Both the position numbers and the translations under genes were made by a program. A stretch of DNA of 64,000 bases from the NCBI GenBank assembly GCA_032717465.1, contig CM064666.1, positions 19,676,511 through 19,740,510 on the forward strand, in the 5' to 3' direction. Below are positions 48,321 through 61,737 of this stretch, piece by piece. This DNA is from Coenobita brevimanus. Lineage: Eukaryota; Arthropoda; Malacostraca; Decapoda; Coenobitidae. The notes below the pieces were generated by a model. The model ran no database searches. It saw only the letters and a program-made list of their open reading frames with translations, and had not been told where the DNA came from. How positions within the stretch are numbered: position 1 is the first letter of the stretch; each line of letters opens with the position of its first letter.

Positions 48321-49375
48321 TACAATTATAATTTTTGAATACCACTTAGTACACCAAATGATTTAAAATCCTCTGAAAATTAAATTGATTCACAACTATC
48401 TATCATCATTAAACTCAGAAATAAAGCCGATCATTTGTTTATATTTTAATGTCTTTACTGCATCGAACATGTTATTTTTAAACCAATAACACTATGGTCA
48501 TTTTTTCCGCATTTACGCTTCAATGTTTTTACTCGGACATATTCCACGTTTTTTGATCACTTCCTTGTAGCTATTTTTTGTTCTGACTCTTTTACTAGTT
48601 TTCTTGTTACTGATTGTTTTCTCCGTTTTTCGATCACCTAACCCTTTCATGGTCAGGGCAGCTCTGTGTTTCAGCTCAGACTTATTTTTTTTTTTTTTCT
48701 AATATTTGTCAAGTGAGTGTTTCTGATCTGTTTTGAGTTTTTCGATCACCTCTTTGTTATTAACTTCATTCTGACCGCATGTTAAGAGACACACCTTGAG
48801 CGAGCATGACTCCTCCCAGCCAGGACCGAAGGCAGGACACTGAACGAGAACTGAAGGAATGAAATCCAGTCTTTCAGTTCTCGCTTAAAGTAACTCAAGG
48901 AACAAAATCCCATCAGCGTGTGTATGGGCCGTCTCCATATTCTCGCCCAAGTTTGCGTTTTAGCTTGCTTATAAGTACGCTTGTTTTCGCGTGTATAATT
49001 ACCAAACACCACACCAAAATTGGAATGATCATTAGAGTGAAAAAAGGTGAAAAAGAAATCGATTTGTGACAGTAGTTGACTGTTATGAAGACTTGTATAT
49101 TTGAGATTCAGTTAGGATGTTTTATAAATACGGTCCCAAGAGTCCTTCAGAGCACGAACGTCCATCCTCCTCCGTCGTCGGGAGGTTACTGATTCCTGCC
49201 AGGCAGCAGCAGCCAACGCTTTATACCTTGGTGAATGAGGCACCTAGGCTAAGGAGACTCCCGCCACTTCTTGCTTACTAAGTTATTATTGTATTTAGTA
49301 TGCTATTCGTGTTATTGATCCAAAACTACGTACTTATTAAAAGGATATAAATAACAGAAGACAAGGTTAGGTATG
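48321..49375. other. No gene seen
   Basis: AT-rich, mostly unique. T12 tract at 48686-48698. 'ctttcatggtcagggcagct' near 48645 resembles fragments at 2910 and 61655. Confidence 0.45.
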
Positions 49376-49379
49376 ATAT

Positions 49380-49925
49380 TAATAGAAAATAACGTCGATA
49401 TTCAGTGGATATTTATAGCATACACTGGAGTGTTAAAATATGCAAAATAAATCGGTACGGAGGAGGTACAACAAAGCCTCTTCAGACGTCTAGAATGTGG
49501 TTCTTAGACTTCTAATTTACATTGGTGGTTGTCTAACACCTCTTCCTTAGCGCTGTGTTTCTTATATCACAACTTATTCTTCTACTGTATGTTATAGGAG
49601 CTAGAGACGCCTTCATGTGGTGGTATTGATATAACAGAGCTGTGGAGATGCCCGGTTATATAAACGTCCCCCAAAGTCCTCCTTATCCCCCCCCCTCAAA
49701 AAAAGGGGGGGGTAGTTGTTTTCAAGAGAGGTCAGCTTCAGCCTGCAGCCCACTATGTTCAAACTGAGATAAGTCTGGGGGTGCAGCTACTACAACTGTA
49801 TGTTATCAAATTTGACAGTGATTGCAAAGATAACGTGAAAGAGATTATTTACCAGACATATTCGCAAATAAATCGCTAAGGAAGAGGTGCTGGAGAGTTT
49901 CCCATAAGTGAATAGAACCCGACTC
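49380..49925. mobile_element. Family B arms around a family C element
   Basis: 'aaaataaatcggtacggagg' near 49445 and 'acacctcttccttagcgctg' near 49540 (B). Family C, plus strand, 49600-49800 ('gacgccttcatgtggtggta'). A further B arm 'aaataaatcgctaaggaaga' at 49865. Confidence 0.55.
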
Positions 49926-49985
49926 TTAGATATGTGTTTCAAGTTGCTTTGGCGGTATTGTTGTTGTTGGTGGTGGTGCTCAACC

Positions 49986-51245
49986 CTAGTCCGTCTCATC
50001 GAGTAGATCCGTCGACAGCAGGTAAGCAACTGACCCTTTAGGGTTGTCCCATAGGTTCCCTACACCATTGGTATGTCTGCGTCTTAAAGTGTCGTGTACT
50101 GTCCAGTGCTTCATTATGTGCGTAATGTTGTGTGGGCGTGTTCTGCAGCGGGGAACGTGACATCTGTGAGTCAGCCTAACCCAAATCAAAGCCAGGAACT
50201 GTGGAGGGCTGGGTGATGTCATGCTCGAAGCCTAGCTTGATGAATTCGATTATTTAAGGACACCCCCGATGGGTGGATGTCAGGAGGGGGGAGGGGCTTG
50301 TAATACGGTTGTCTGATCGAGTTGTATTTCCAACATTGTTAGTGTTGGATTGTGTAGGGGGTGGGATATGGTTGTAGAGGTTTGATAATGTTTGTGTGGT
50401 GATTGTTTTATGTGCCCGTGTGTATTGTGTGCACTGGGCTCATATTTACTGTTAGTGATGAGTGTGGTGGTTGATATGACTTGGGTGATGATCAACGTAT
50501 TGTCCATGACCCAAGTCTGCAGTGTGCTGAGGTGGACCTGTTGCTGTGTGCAGGCTGTGTCTGCAGAGTGGTGTGTGGTTGTTTTGGTGATGCAATCTGC
50601 GTAGGAGTTAATATTCATGGGCGGCTGGAATGTGGGTGTGGGAATATCATGCATGTATAGGCTGAAGAGAGCTGGTGAGGGAACGGAGTCCTGTGGAGCT
50701 CCGTTAGGGAAATTTCGTAATCGTGATGACTTGCCCCGGACCGTAACATGTGCTTGTCTACCAGACAGATAATTAGCATGGCAACGTATGGTGTTGTTCT
50801 CCATATTTGTGTTATATATCTTGGTGATTAGTTTACGTCAGGGGATGGCATCCAATGCTTTATTAATGTCTAATAGTGTGAGAAGTGTGCTTTTCAGGGG
50901 TGTTGCGGAGTTAGTGCCGTCCGATGCTTGTTGTGTGAGTGGACTGTAAGGTGTTTGTAGAGTGTACTGTACTGAATCCGTGTTGTGCAGGAGGAATGGG
51001 GCTGTGGAGAGTGACTTTGTTGAGAATAAGGCATACATTTATTCTGAATGGTGTGCTGAGCAGTGCTGTTTGTATGAGTCTGTACGAAGAAGGGAGTGTT
51101 GGGTCTGTGTCTGGTTTAAGTATAGTGATAATTGTTCCATGTTTCCAAATACTGGCAATGCTACACTGTGCGTATCAGTAGTTGCTGATGCTTGTGAGGG
51201 CCTGAATGCCTTGTGGTCCTAAATATTTCAGGTGCTATCACCCGT
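49986..51245 (-). mobile_element. Decayed jockey-type LINE reverse transcriptase, antisense
   Basis: On the minus strand, in order: IWKHGTIITILKPDTDP (about 51150), LLTLLDINKALDAIP (50840-50885), NYLSGRQAHVTVRGKSSRLR and NFPNGAPQDSVPSPALFSLY (50640-50770), and NSYADCIT where YADD is expected. The C-terminal end (HNITHIMKHWTVHDTLRR, GNLWDNPKGSVAYLLSTDLL) reaches 49986. Stops and frameshifts separate these blocks and the catalytic aspartate pair is lost, so the copy is dead. Clade is from remembered motifs. Confidence 0.8.
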
Positions 51246-51601
51246 TTTGTAGCGAATTAGCATATCCCACCCAACATTATCTTGTATTCACTTTATACCG
51301 TTTTAATGCTAATACCTACCTGAGTCCTGAATAAATGGCTAAGGATGTAGTGCTACGAAGTGTCCTGTGCCACTTGGAAACCGGGCCAGAGAACAGCCCT
51401 TCAACTGGTGGTTCTTTAAGCAGAGAAATATTGCGCCCTTCACCAGAATAAAAAATAAACGTAACACTGCCTATCAGGGGGAAGAAACAGCATCATTTGG
51501 CTTGCATATGAGGAGGGGAAGAGAATGGAGGGTTAGGCCAAGCCGGAGTGTGGAAAAGAAATGGACGGTGGAGATTGGTTGTGAGGCAGGGGCTGTAAGT
51601 G

Positions 51602-51660
<59 letters not shown>
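51246..51660. repeat. Unique sequence ending in (GA)n 51606-51659
   Basis: A diverged family B arm ('ctgaataaatggctaaggat') is at 51327. No exon is seen. Confidence 0.7.
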
Positions 51661-51665
<5 letters not shown>

Positions 51666-52175
51666 ACCCTTAATGTCATCAGTAATTGAAGCTCCTTAAT
51701 GGTATATGTTGATAGAGCCATTATTCCTGAAAACTAGGCCTGGAATAATCTAAACTTAATACATAAAGTTCTGGAACACTCTGGATTTACACTTATATAC
51801 CCCGCGTCCACTTATACCAGGAAAGAAGAAGGGTGGGGCTATTTTTTACAGAAGGTAAACAGAAGAAGGAAAAAAAAAAATCATACGGTGTCGAAATATT
51901 CTCAAGCATGATCTCTCTCTCTCTCTCTCTCCTCTCTCTCTCACGATTAATCTCCGGAATTGATTGGTCGTTAAAAGGAATTGCCTCTGATTCTGTGTTT
52001 TACTACCTCGTGTCTCTGTTCCAAGTTCATTCCTCGCTTCCCACTTCGGTATGTCGACACTATTTCAATTCCTTCAGTAGAATGATGTATTTTTCTTGTA
52101 TAATCTTACTTTTTCAGACGATTTTATTCAGTTTTGGAAAGTCCTTTTGGAGAGGAGGGATTGGATTTATCACAG
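51661..52175. other. No gene seen
   Basis: Contains CT 51910-51943 and the dispersed word 'cagacgattttattcagttt' at 52117. Confidence 0.45.
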
Positions 52176-52179
52176 TATA

Positions 52180-52405
52180 TCTTTCGCCTTAACTTCTTGG
52201 TCCTGATTTTCTTTGTTGTTCATTTGCTAATTTTCTCTGTTGCTCATTTCACGTGGCTCAGTTGCAGAAGAGTACATTGCAACGTTGCTACGGCTCTACA
52301 TCCTCTCAACAGCACATCTTCGTGACTAGCATCGTACTCGTGTTAATCTGATGCTACAGCTTACTACAGATATAGAGATGGAGTTCTTAGGCCAAGTAAA
52401 GGTAA
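52180..52405. mobile_element. Family D element, diverged
   Basis: Core 'cagcacatcttcgtgactag'; right end 'ttaggccaagtaaaggtaaa'. Confidence 0.6.
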
Positions 52406-53094
52406 AAATAGTATAATTTACGTCTTTTCTAAGTCTACCCTGATCGTCCTGAGGCAGCAGGATTATAAAACCATTCGACGTGAATCAGTAAGCCGTTTCA
52501 GTGCGTTAGTCTTTTTTCTGGGGGAAGGGGTAATTATATACATCTAACATGTGGCTGGAATTTATCAGGAATGAGTAATCTAGCCTCGGGCCCCTACGCT
52601 CCTGCTGAGCCAAAAAAAGGACTGGATAATGAATGGATAGAATTTCTCTTCCCTTCCTTTTTTCCCCTGGCACGAAATGATTTTATATAGCTTAACCCCT
52701 CGCATCAAGGTAACGTCCTTTTTTTACATATATTCTTGCTGCTCCCAGACGATTTTATTCAACTTAGGAAAGGCCTCTCGTATTGCAGACTTATTAAAGC
52801 TCTGTCTGACTCCCTTGCTGCAAAAATCCTATCCGGAGCTAAACATAATCGTCAGGAGATAGCCAGGATGAAATGGAAAAGACACCTCCGGCTTAATGGC
52901 TTAGGGAAACGTCACACGAATGGACGAGAGGACTGTCAACATAAGGGAATCATGCGTGGTTTGTAACAGGTCTGTCTTAAAGCAAATGAAAACTGGAAAT
53001 GTGAGGTTCATATAGATTATAGATTTATTTCTCTGGCCTACTGTACTTTTAATAGGTGCAAACTCTCCTTTACAAGACTAGGATGTTAATAAGT
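52406..53094. other. No gene seen
   Basis: SINE S1 tail-like words at 52578-52600 (tctagcctcgggcccctacg). The dispersed 'gacgattttattcaacttag' repeat lies at 52750-52870. Confidence 0.45.
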
Positions 53095-53300
53095 TTCTGT
53101 CTATAACCAGACATTCGGAGAGGGCGGTCGCAGACAAATCGCCTCCTTGTCGCTTGTCCTCTGTGGTGAGGTTGCCCCCCCTCCAACTCACACCACCTTC
53201 ACTTATATACCTCTCCACTCCATCCCGCCACCTCAAACTCGGTCTCCCCCTCCCGTCCCCCCTCCACCTCCACCTGAATCACATACAGTCTCCTTTACTC
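53095..53300 (-). repeat. Family A LINE 3' end, diverged
   Basis: 'tctgtctataaccagacatt' then 'gcagacaaatcgcctccttg' and 'cttatatacctctccactcc'. Confidence 0.65.
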
Positions 53301-53490
53301 TGTTCACTTTAACTAAGCGTAAAATTGCCATCCGTGTTGAATGCCGAGATGTAACAATAGATTAATACTAGGACATGTGCGCGTCACGAAGAAGCGCTAC
53401 GGAAAAGAATACAGAACAACAGTCTTGTCTTATTCTGCCACTGAGCTACGGAAATTAGCTACAAAAGCACGATAATCTGCACCGACTTCA
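53301..53490. mobile_element. Family D element
   Basis: 'ttcactttaactaagcgtaa' left; core 'cgtcacgaagaagcgctacg'; right 'gataatctgcaccgacttca'. Confidence 0.6.
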
Positions 53491-54240
53491 AATTAATGAA
53501 CTAGAATTAGGTCTTAAAAATAGCTTAGATTAATACTGTAAGCATGCGGTTGATGTAGGCTATTCCCTGCTTTGATATGCTGTAGAAATGGGCAAAATGG
53601 CCTTGGAGAGTCTCGGGTGATATGAATGTTTACCACATTTGTAGTGTCAGATAGCAACAAGCGATAATCGAATCTGAAAAAGAACTTATCATTCAAGCCT
53701 CTCCCTCCCTACACACACGCGCGAGGAGGAATGATGTTTCACTCGGCACGGCTTGTATATATCCGTTTCCCTTTGAATTAAAATTATAGTTGACGTCCGT
53801 GGCTGCTGCGTGTTCTCGTGGTCCCACGTTCATCAGCACTTGAACCCAGTGGCCTGCAGGATGACGTGACCTTATATTCTCTGCAGTTCACTAGTCCCCT
53901 ATCTGAGGTTAAGGAGGGAGTTAGAGCGTCTTTACAACCGAATACATCAGAGCCGCTGCGTGAAGGCTTCCCTCACTAACATTACGTTCATTACTGCTGG
54001 GGTTAATCTATTCACGGTCGCATCATTTCATCGCATCAGTCCGGTTACTTTTTTCTCATTTAATTCTTACTATTAATAAGACGATTTTAGTCATTTTAAG
54101 AGAGGCTTTTGAACTGGAAGGGTTAGATAAACTCTCCATGAACCCCTTAACCCCCGTGTGAGTGGGGCGTGTGAATAAGTGTGTGAGTGGGGAGCGAGAG
54201 GGTGAGTGTGGGAGTGGAGAACATCAATGAGTGGGGATTG
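53491..54240. other. No gene seen
   Basis: Mixed unique sequence. A short C-family-like phrase is at 53840-53900 ('gaacccagtggcctgcagga'). Confidence 0.45.
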
Positions 54241-54241
54241 A

Positions 54242-54246
<5 letters not shown>

Positions 54247-54296
<50 letters not shown>
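54247..54296. repeat. (GT)n
   Basis: 50 bp of GT. Confidence 0.97.
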
Positions 54297-54297
<1 letters not shown>

Positions 54298-54419
54298 TAC
54301 TGGGAGGGCTGAAAAATATGTTGAGTTAGGGAAGAATGCATAAACCAATAACTGACGCCACTGGGTGTAATGGATTGACGTTTTAACATTTGTGTGTTCG
54401 CGTCAGGCTGAAAATAACC

Positions 54420-54670
54420 TGAACGTAGTAGCAGTAGTAGTAGAGGTGGTAGTAGTAGTAGTGGTAGTAGTAGTAGTAGTAGTAGTAGAAGTTACCCCAG
54501 AATCATCTAAACGCGAACCCAGTGGACTGTATGCCATAGTTATTCCATTTTCCACAGCTCACCATTGTCCTTTCGGGGGATAGGGAGGGGACTGAGGGAC
54601 GTTTGTATCATTAGGCAGGTCCACCACCCGGCCATATCGGTGCCACCACATGAAGGCGTCTCTCTACCAC
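54420..54670 (-). mobile_element. Family C element with (GTA)n end
   Basis: GTA/GTG triplets at 54425-54490, then 'gaacccagtggactgtatgc', 'cctttcgggggatagggagg' and 'tgccaccacatgaaggcgtc'. Confidence 0.7.
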
Positions 54671-54852
54671 CGCCAGAGAGCAGCAAGATGAGAAAAAAAA
54701 AACAAATGGCCCATAAGACTGATTTAGGGTCCTTTGTTTTAATGGCCAGAATTCACAGGGCTTGTCTTTAGGTGAATGACAGGAGATTGAGCCCTGAAAA
54801 AATGACACTGGTGATTGCTGAAGGACTTACTTGAACGCCTACACACGCTTTA

Positions 54853-55308
<456 letters not shown>

Positions 55309-55339
55309 TCGTGTGTGTGTGTGTGTGTGTGTCCACCCC

Positions 55340-55700
55340 TCCTGTGCAGTTACATGGAGAGACAGACTGACAAATGAGGAAGTGAAGGAGCGTTGTGGTG
55401 TGGATGTGGATATGATAGGAAGCGGTAGGAGAAACACTCTGAGGTGGTTTGGACATGTGGAGAGGATGGAGAGAGAGAGACTGACGAGGGGAGAGTGTAT
55501 GTGAGTGAGTTTGAAGGGGGGAGAGGGAGTGGGAGGCCGAGGGTGAGATGGAGGGATGGAATGGAGAGGTATATGAGAGAGGGGAGTGTGAGTTGGGAGC
55601 AGGGCAGTGAAATGGTGGGGAACAGGGCGACACGGAGGCGATTTGTTTGTGGCCACTCTTTACGGGATTAAGGTGTCTGGCAATAGATAGATAGATAGAT
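55340..55700 (+). mobile_element. Family A LINE 3' end, longest copy
   Basis: Extends further 5' than the others: LTNEEVKERCGVDVDMIGSG, then RRNTLRWFGHVERMERERLT, then the GRPRVRWRDGMERYMREGSV block and the GATA tail. The pattern 'T-N-E-E-V..R.G......LRWFGHV.RM' is the end of a LINE reverse transcriptase ORF in arthropods. This identifies what family A is derived from. Confidence 0.8.
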
Positions 55701-55768
55701 GATGATGATGGTGATGATACTAATGTCATTATCATCATCCCGACCTCTTTCCTACCGAGGGGTGGAAT

Positions 55769-56004
55769 GATAATAATAATAATAATAATAATAAAAGTAA
55801 TAATAATAATAATAATAATATAAATAATGAGAAGAAGAGGAGGAATAAGGAGAAACAGAAGAGGAGGAGGAAAACAGAGGGAGTGGAGGAGCAGCAGGGG
55901 GAACTATAAAACTTAAGCGTAAAAATATCTCCCTTAATCGAATTTCTCCCTTGAGCTGTTTACTACCGTCTCTCTCTCAGGATGCAATATTCTGGTTGCT
56001 GAGG

Positions 56005-56067
<63 letters not shown>

Positions 56068-56130
56068 CTGCCTATCTGTCTGTATCTATATCTATCTCTG
56101 TTTATCTGTCTATCTATCCATGTATCTATC
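55769..56130. repeat. (AAT)n, purine tract, (CT)n, (TCTA)n
   Basis: AAT 55769-55825, GAGGA-rich to 55885, CT 56010-56062, TCTG/TCTA to 56195. Confidence 0.9.
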
Positions 56131-56327
56131 TATCTATGCCTGCATCTTTCAGTCTGTATGTCTGTCCATCTATATATCTGTGTCTATCTGTCTAGCACTT
56201 AGTAAAGGGTGACAGGCAGTCCTATTGCTAGACACTTCGGAGCGTAGGGGCCTGAGGCTAGGGTACCGCAGGCTAAAACATGCAAGGGTAGGAGACCGAG
56301 GTATGGCCCTGGTAGAGTTTGACTAAT

Positions 56328-56506
<179 letters not shown>

Positions 56507-56714
56507 CCACCTCCCAGCCATTTCCTACCCAAGACCTGTCCCACCGCAGCACCTGACCCAATGCCATCCATGGGAGTTTGGTGCCCATATTCGAGTCAAA
56601 TCCATCACTGTGACTGAAACATTCTTATCACTGTGCAACCAGAGTTCTATTGTAAAAATCATGTCCTGCATATCTGCCAGGATGGTCGTTGGCATCACAG
56701 TGAGTGCTGGTGCT

Positions 56715-56890
56715 GGGGAGGGAAGCATTCACGTGGTGGAATGGATACAGCCAGGTAGTTTCACCACTCATGATGCACATGTCCCTCAGCTCCCTCACCG
56801 TTGCTCGCGTGAAGGATGGTGGACTGCACAAATGCAACTTTAGCCTGCAGTTCACTGGGCTGGCATCCAGGTGGGGCTGGACCATAACAA
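56715..56890 (+). mobile_element. Family C element
   Basis: 'gggaagcattcacgtggtgg' head, 'cgtgaaggatggtggactgc' middle, no triplet tail. Confidence 0.6.
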
Positions 56891-57132
56891 CACAGTGAGT
56901 GTTGTTGCTGTTCGATATATTTTTGTCATAAGGCACATATGTATGGATGAAGAATGTATTCCATATTACTACTGCATACGGTTCTTTCATAATATTGTAT
57001 TGATAAATAAATACATAAACATACATGATAACTTTGAAAATTTTCAAACTTCATCTAATATTTAAATATGAAGAAGGAATAATGTCGGTACAAATAAATA
57101 AGCATAAATAATAAACAAATAACCATTATTCA

Positions 57133-57133
<1 letters not shown>

Positions 57134-57221
<88 letters not shown>
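57134..57221. repeat. (AT)n, 88 bp
   Basis: Perfect AT. Confidence 0.98.
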
Positions 57222-57224
<3 letters not shown>

Positions 57225-57234
57225 CACTGCGTGC

Positions 57235-57960
57235 GTCATGTGTCGTCTTCTTCACCCTCTCTGGTCTCTCACATTTTTCTTTCCGTATATTTTGTTAGCT
57301 CCTCCTGATCCCTCTTCTTCATAAGCGGCTCCTCACGTCCTCTTTATCCATCTCAACCCTTTACCCTCATCCTCATCACTCTCCTTCTTCCACTCCTTCC
57401 CCGTCCTCCTATCCCTTATCCTCCTTGCCTCTTCTCCCGCTACGACTACTTTCTCCTCATTCCCTTTCACTTCATTTGCCTTCCCCCGCTTCCTTCTCCT
57501 TCAGGGATATTTTAATTGATTTCGGGTGGTATGTCTTTATAACATGTTGACCTATGGTTCCACACAGTCAGTCTATACTCATGAATTATACACTCAGATG
57601 TATACACAGCTATTACAACACTTCCGTGATTGCACTTAATACGGACACCTCTTCCCCATTCGTACTTTGCTAGCACTGGAAAAGTTTCATTTTGGGTACC
57701 AGTCTTCCCTCCAGGAAAAATATTTGGTCCTGCACTCTACCTGCTACACGGAACCTCACAGTTTAGTATTTCTTCTCTAAGCTTCTCTTCCTCTCTCCCC
57801 TCCTGCTCCTCTCCCTCTCTCCCCTCCTGCTACTACTCCTTCTACTGTATTCCTCACTTTTCCCCTCCTCCTCCTTCTCCTCACCATTTCCTTCCTCCTG
57901 CTCCTCCTCCTCCTCCTCGTGCTCCTCCTCCTCCTCCTCCTCCTCCTCCTCCTCCTTCAT
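57235..57960. repeat. Pyrimidine-rich blocks, (CTC)n
   Basis: Ctcct/cttc-rich 57290-57500; CTC triplets 57895-57955. The reverse frame is poly-Glu artefact. Confidence 0.8.
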
Positions 57961-58127
57961 CTTCATGGAGGGTCCTAAGGCATCCAGATTAAGGCAGCTT
58001 GGGACGGAGGATTAGAAGGAAATATATGTGTTACGTGAGAGGCTGGAGTTGGTGGCAGGAGGAAGTGGCATTGGTGGCTTAACTTATGGGATTGAGAATG
58101 TTTATAATGGGTAATAAATGGTAGACG

Positions 58128-58205
58128 TCTGGTGGTTTAGTGGTTAGAACGCCCCAGTCGGAGTCATGGCCTTCCATAGATTAGATCCCCATGAGATAGC
58201 TATAC
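58128..58205 (+). mobile_element. SINE S1 head, truncated
   Basis: 'ctggtggtttagtggttaga' A-box region, then 'tagattagatccccatgag' B-box-like. Interrupted by a family D element at 58205. Confidence 0.6.
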
Positions 58206-58425
58206 CCTCTTTACCCCACCCTGGCCTAAAATTACCATCTCCCTACTTTGAATGCTGAGTTGTAATAGTAGATTAACAGTTGCATATGGTGCTAGTCACG
58301 AAGAAGTGCTATGGAAAGGAAGCTGAGGCAGAGCATCGTCTTCTTCTACCATTCAGATACACGAAATAACCTGCAAAAATACGAAAAACTTGGCCAGCTT
58401 AAAGTAAAGTGACCATAGGAGTAGA
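58205..58425. mobile_element. Family D MITE
   Basis: 'accctggcctaaaattacca' left, 'tagtcacgaagaagtgctat' core, 'aacttggccagcttaaagta' right. Confidence 0.7.
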
Positions 58426-58496
58426 GTTCTTTCCATGACAAACGAAAGTAGAATCTGGATGCTTAATTGAAGGTAAAAATGATATGTCACTTCCAG

Positions 58497-58678
58497 ATTA
58501 CCGTTTTCGAGGTGCAGGGGCCCGAGGCTAGGCTGGCGTGGTATTTACGGGGAGATGACCAGGCTACTTCCCCTCACGTCATTACATAATTGAAATACCT
58601 AAAGTCACCTGGGAATCAAACCTATGCATGGCCGTCACTCCGACTGGGGGACTCTAACCACTGTACCACCAGGCGCCT
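58497..58678 (-). mobile_element. tRNA-derived SINE S1, most complete copy
   Basis: Minus strand: GGTGGTACAGTGGTTAGAGT (A box), TAGGTTTGATTCCC (B box), then the shared body ending in cagcctagcctcgggcccct. Confidence 0.72.
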
Positions 58679-59180
58679 GCCATTTATCAACTATTATAAT
58701 ATTTTGGTCCCATAGATTTACCTACCAAATAATAAGCTTTTTTTTACTTTTATATAACCAAACACTGCCATCTCTCCTCCCTGACTTATTACGTTGGAGA
58801 GACACGCGTATGTCCTTCTTAGATTAATGTTTGTAAGCAATACGGTCATTTAAGCATTAAGTTTTTGCTGAGTCCCGTTCTTCCCCTAGAATACGATCAC
58901 CAACCATTGATGTTATACCCAGGTCCCAAATTTTGATGAAAGGTGAACAACAGTATACGGAGAAACAGACAAAATGGCCACAAAGAATGCCAAATGAATC
59001 TGTTCTGACCCCTACCCACCCAATCCCCAGCCTCCTCTTCCAGGTCCCGTTCTTCCCGCAGAATATGATCACAAACCGTCTACGTTATATACAGGTCCCC
59101 AATCGTCCTACTGAAGGAATTGGAACAAGGGGGAGGGTTGTTAAATATAAGGAACGTAAAGGCCAATCGTCCCCTCCCTC

Positions 59181-59185
<5 letters not shown>

Positions 59186-59268
<83 letters not shown>
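59186..59268. repeat. (CA)n
   Basis: 82 bp of CA. Confidence 0.98.
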
Positions 59269-59269
<1 letters not shown>

Positions 59270-59270
<1 letters not shown>

Positions 59271-59584
59271 CCTCCCCCTCCCTCTCCCCGCTTCCTCCTG
59301 CTAGACGACTGAACGACTCATAAAAAAGACCATGTTCCATAAAGAGCATTCACCAGTGAGTTTTGCGAGGGTCGTTGGCTTCTTTACGACCCTCTTTACA
59401 CCGCCTCACTTTTGTCCTTTGGGGGGTGAAGAAGTCGTTCCCGGAGACCACCTGCTTCACCATGGTACAGCCAGGGACAAAAGTTTCCTGATATTTTACG
59501 TCTTTTACCGTTGGCGTCAAATGTTAGTCTCCTGTCCTACTGCTCCTGCTGCACACTTAGGCATATCCGTAATACCAGTACACC
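59270..59584. other. No gene seen
   Basis: Mixed unique sequence. No supported exon. Confidence 0.45.
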
Positions 59585-59750
59585 GGTCCTGTATGAGACA
59601 GCCCTAGCACGTATTCAATATGGACGGTGGGTGTTAGCGCCGAAGTGGTGACATGTGGAGGTGTAGGAGGACTACTGGGCCTTGGGATAGCCCATTGCCC
59701 CCGAGAAATAGGCCCTGAAGCCTTTGCACAGAATCGGACACATTAAAAAA
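59585..59750 (+). mobile_element. Poly(A)-tailed element S3, second copy
   Basis: 'tcctgtatgagacagcccta', 'gccgaagtggtgacatgtgg', 'cacagaatcggacacatt' then A9. Same order as 45525-45690. Confidence 0.65.
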
Positions 59751-60780
59751 AAATAAAAATAAATTTTTCTCGCATCATATCAGAGAGGATCACCAATGGT
59801 CAGAGAAACATACCAAGTATCTCTCAACTTAGGAATGTTAGCCAGCAGAGGAAAGTCACAAGAAGGCACAGTGAAATGTTAACCGAACTTTTTTCCCGAC
59901 TATTTTCCACGCTTCCTTCTTCAGACTAATATTTGTAACCTGAGAGACGCTTGGTATGTTTCTTTGCCCATGAATGATGCTCTTTGATATGATACTTCAG
60001 GAAGGAAATTGTCGCACATGCCCGCAGTGTGAGACAGTGTAATGATAGGCGAACTTCTGTCCTCGACTCGACTTCTCACTGCACATTTTGTTCCTAATCA
60101 GACAGAGGCTAGATATGGTTCCCTGCCTATGGATGATGCTGTTTGACGTGATGCCTCAGGTGGAAAAATGACGGATATACCATAAGTTCGCCTACTGTTC
60201 CACTGTTTTAGGACAGGGGTGACCAACTGCATGTAGAGAACTGTCCACTTTTATCCTGTATATTTTGTTCGCCACTCAGTATGGTGTTGTCCCATGCATT
60301 TTGTTCTTATCACTAAACGATATTATTAACTTAGGAATGTCGTATCAGTATGTGCGGCATTGCTTACTATGTAGAGATGGCCCAGATTCCACTATGTACA
60401 TAAGGCATTGGGGGCGGTGCATGAAAACGCTTGTCAAACCCAGCTCTAAGCATACAATGTGGAAAACCTTCGTTATTTAAGCGCAAAACTACTCGCAGTC
60501 CCGCTAACCCTCACAGAAGTCGTGAAGTCGAGTTGCAAAAATGTCGATTTCGTGTTATTTATTTTTCTTCATTAGTCGTAACTCCAAATGAAAAGTTGTG
60601 CCCGAGCGTGTTAGGCACCATGACGCATCGCAACAGCCGAGGATGTTACCTGTATATTTTGATCTTCCTTCAAGCTACAGTATGCCAGTTACAGCCTTAA
60701 AATACATTCAAAAGCACTTGGACGTATTTTCAGATATATAAAACGGATTCGCCCTGATCTATTCGACTTAAAATGGAGGG
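59751..60780. other. No gene seen; one ~125-bp near-duplication
   Basis: 'gaatgatgctctttgatatg' (59972) and 'ggatgatgctgtttgacgtg' (60132) head related segments about 160 bp apart. Confidence 0.5.
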
Positions 60781-60985
60781 AAAACTAGGTCCGTGGTGGA
60801 ACGTTGGTCCAGGGTGGAAAATAGGCTTGTGGAAAAATATAAGTCCATGGGAAAAGTAGGTCCATGGGGAAAAATTGGTCCATGGGGAGAAATTCGTCTG
60901 CGAGGGAAACAGGTCCATGAGGAATTAATGTCCACAGGGAATAATTCATCAAGGCAAGAACAGGTGCGAGGGTGAAACAGGTACT
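60780..60985. repeat. Degenerate ~18-20-bp repeat (ggtccatggggaaaa)
   Basis: About nine variants of taggtccatggggaaaaat. The minus frame reads as P-W-T-N-F-S-type repeats. Confidence 0.85.
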
Positions 60986-61236
60986 GTAGGTGGGGGGTTG
61001 GCACCTAAGGAGTGTGGCCGGAACTGCTCCCCATTAGTAAGTACATTCCACACTGTACTCACAACACGTTAGTAGCTGCTGGAATGTACTAATGGGTATA
61101 GAACTCTGAATTTCATCTCATCTCAAGTGCTCTCTTGTTTCTGTGCCTTTAACAGGTTTTGTTTTTGTACTTTTTTTGGTCCATACAACTTAACAGTAAT
61201 TTAGAATACATTTTTTTATATCATGAACTCTCTCTC

Positions 61237-61737
<501 letters not shown>

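Noticed and set aside
58128..58205. Functional tRNA gene
   Set aside because: A and B box words present, but no cloverleaf or acceptor stem pairing, and the same head recurs with a SINE body.
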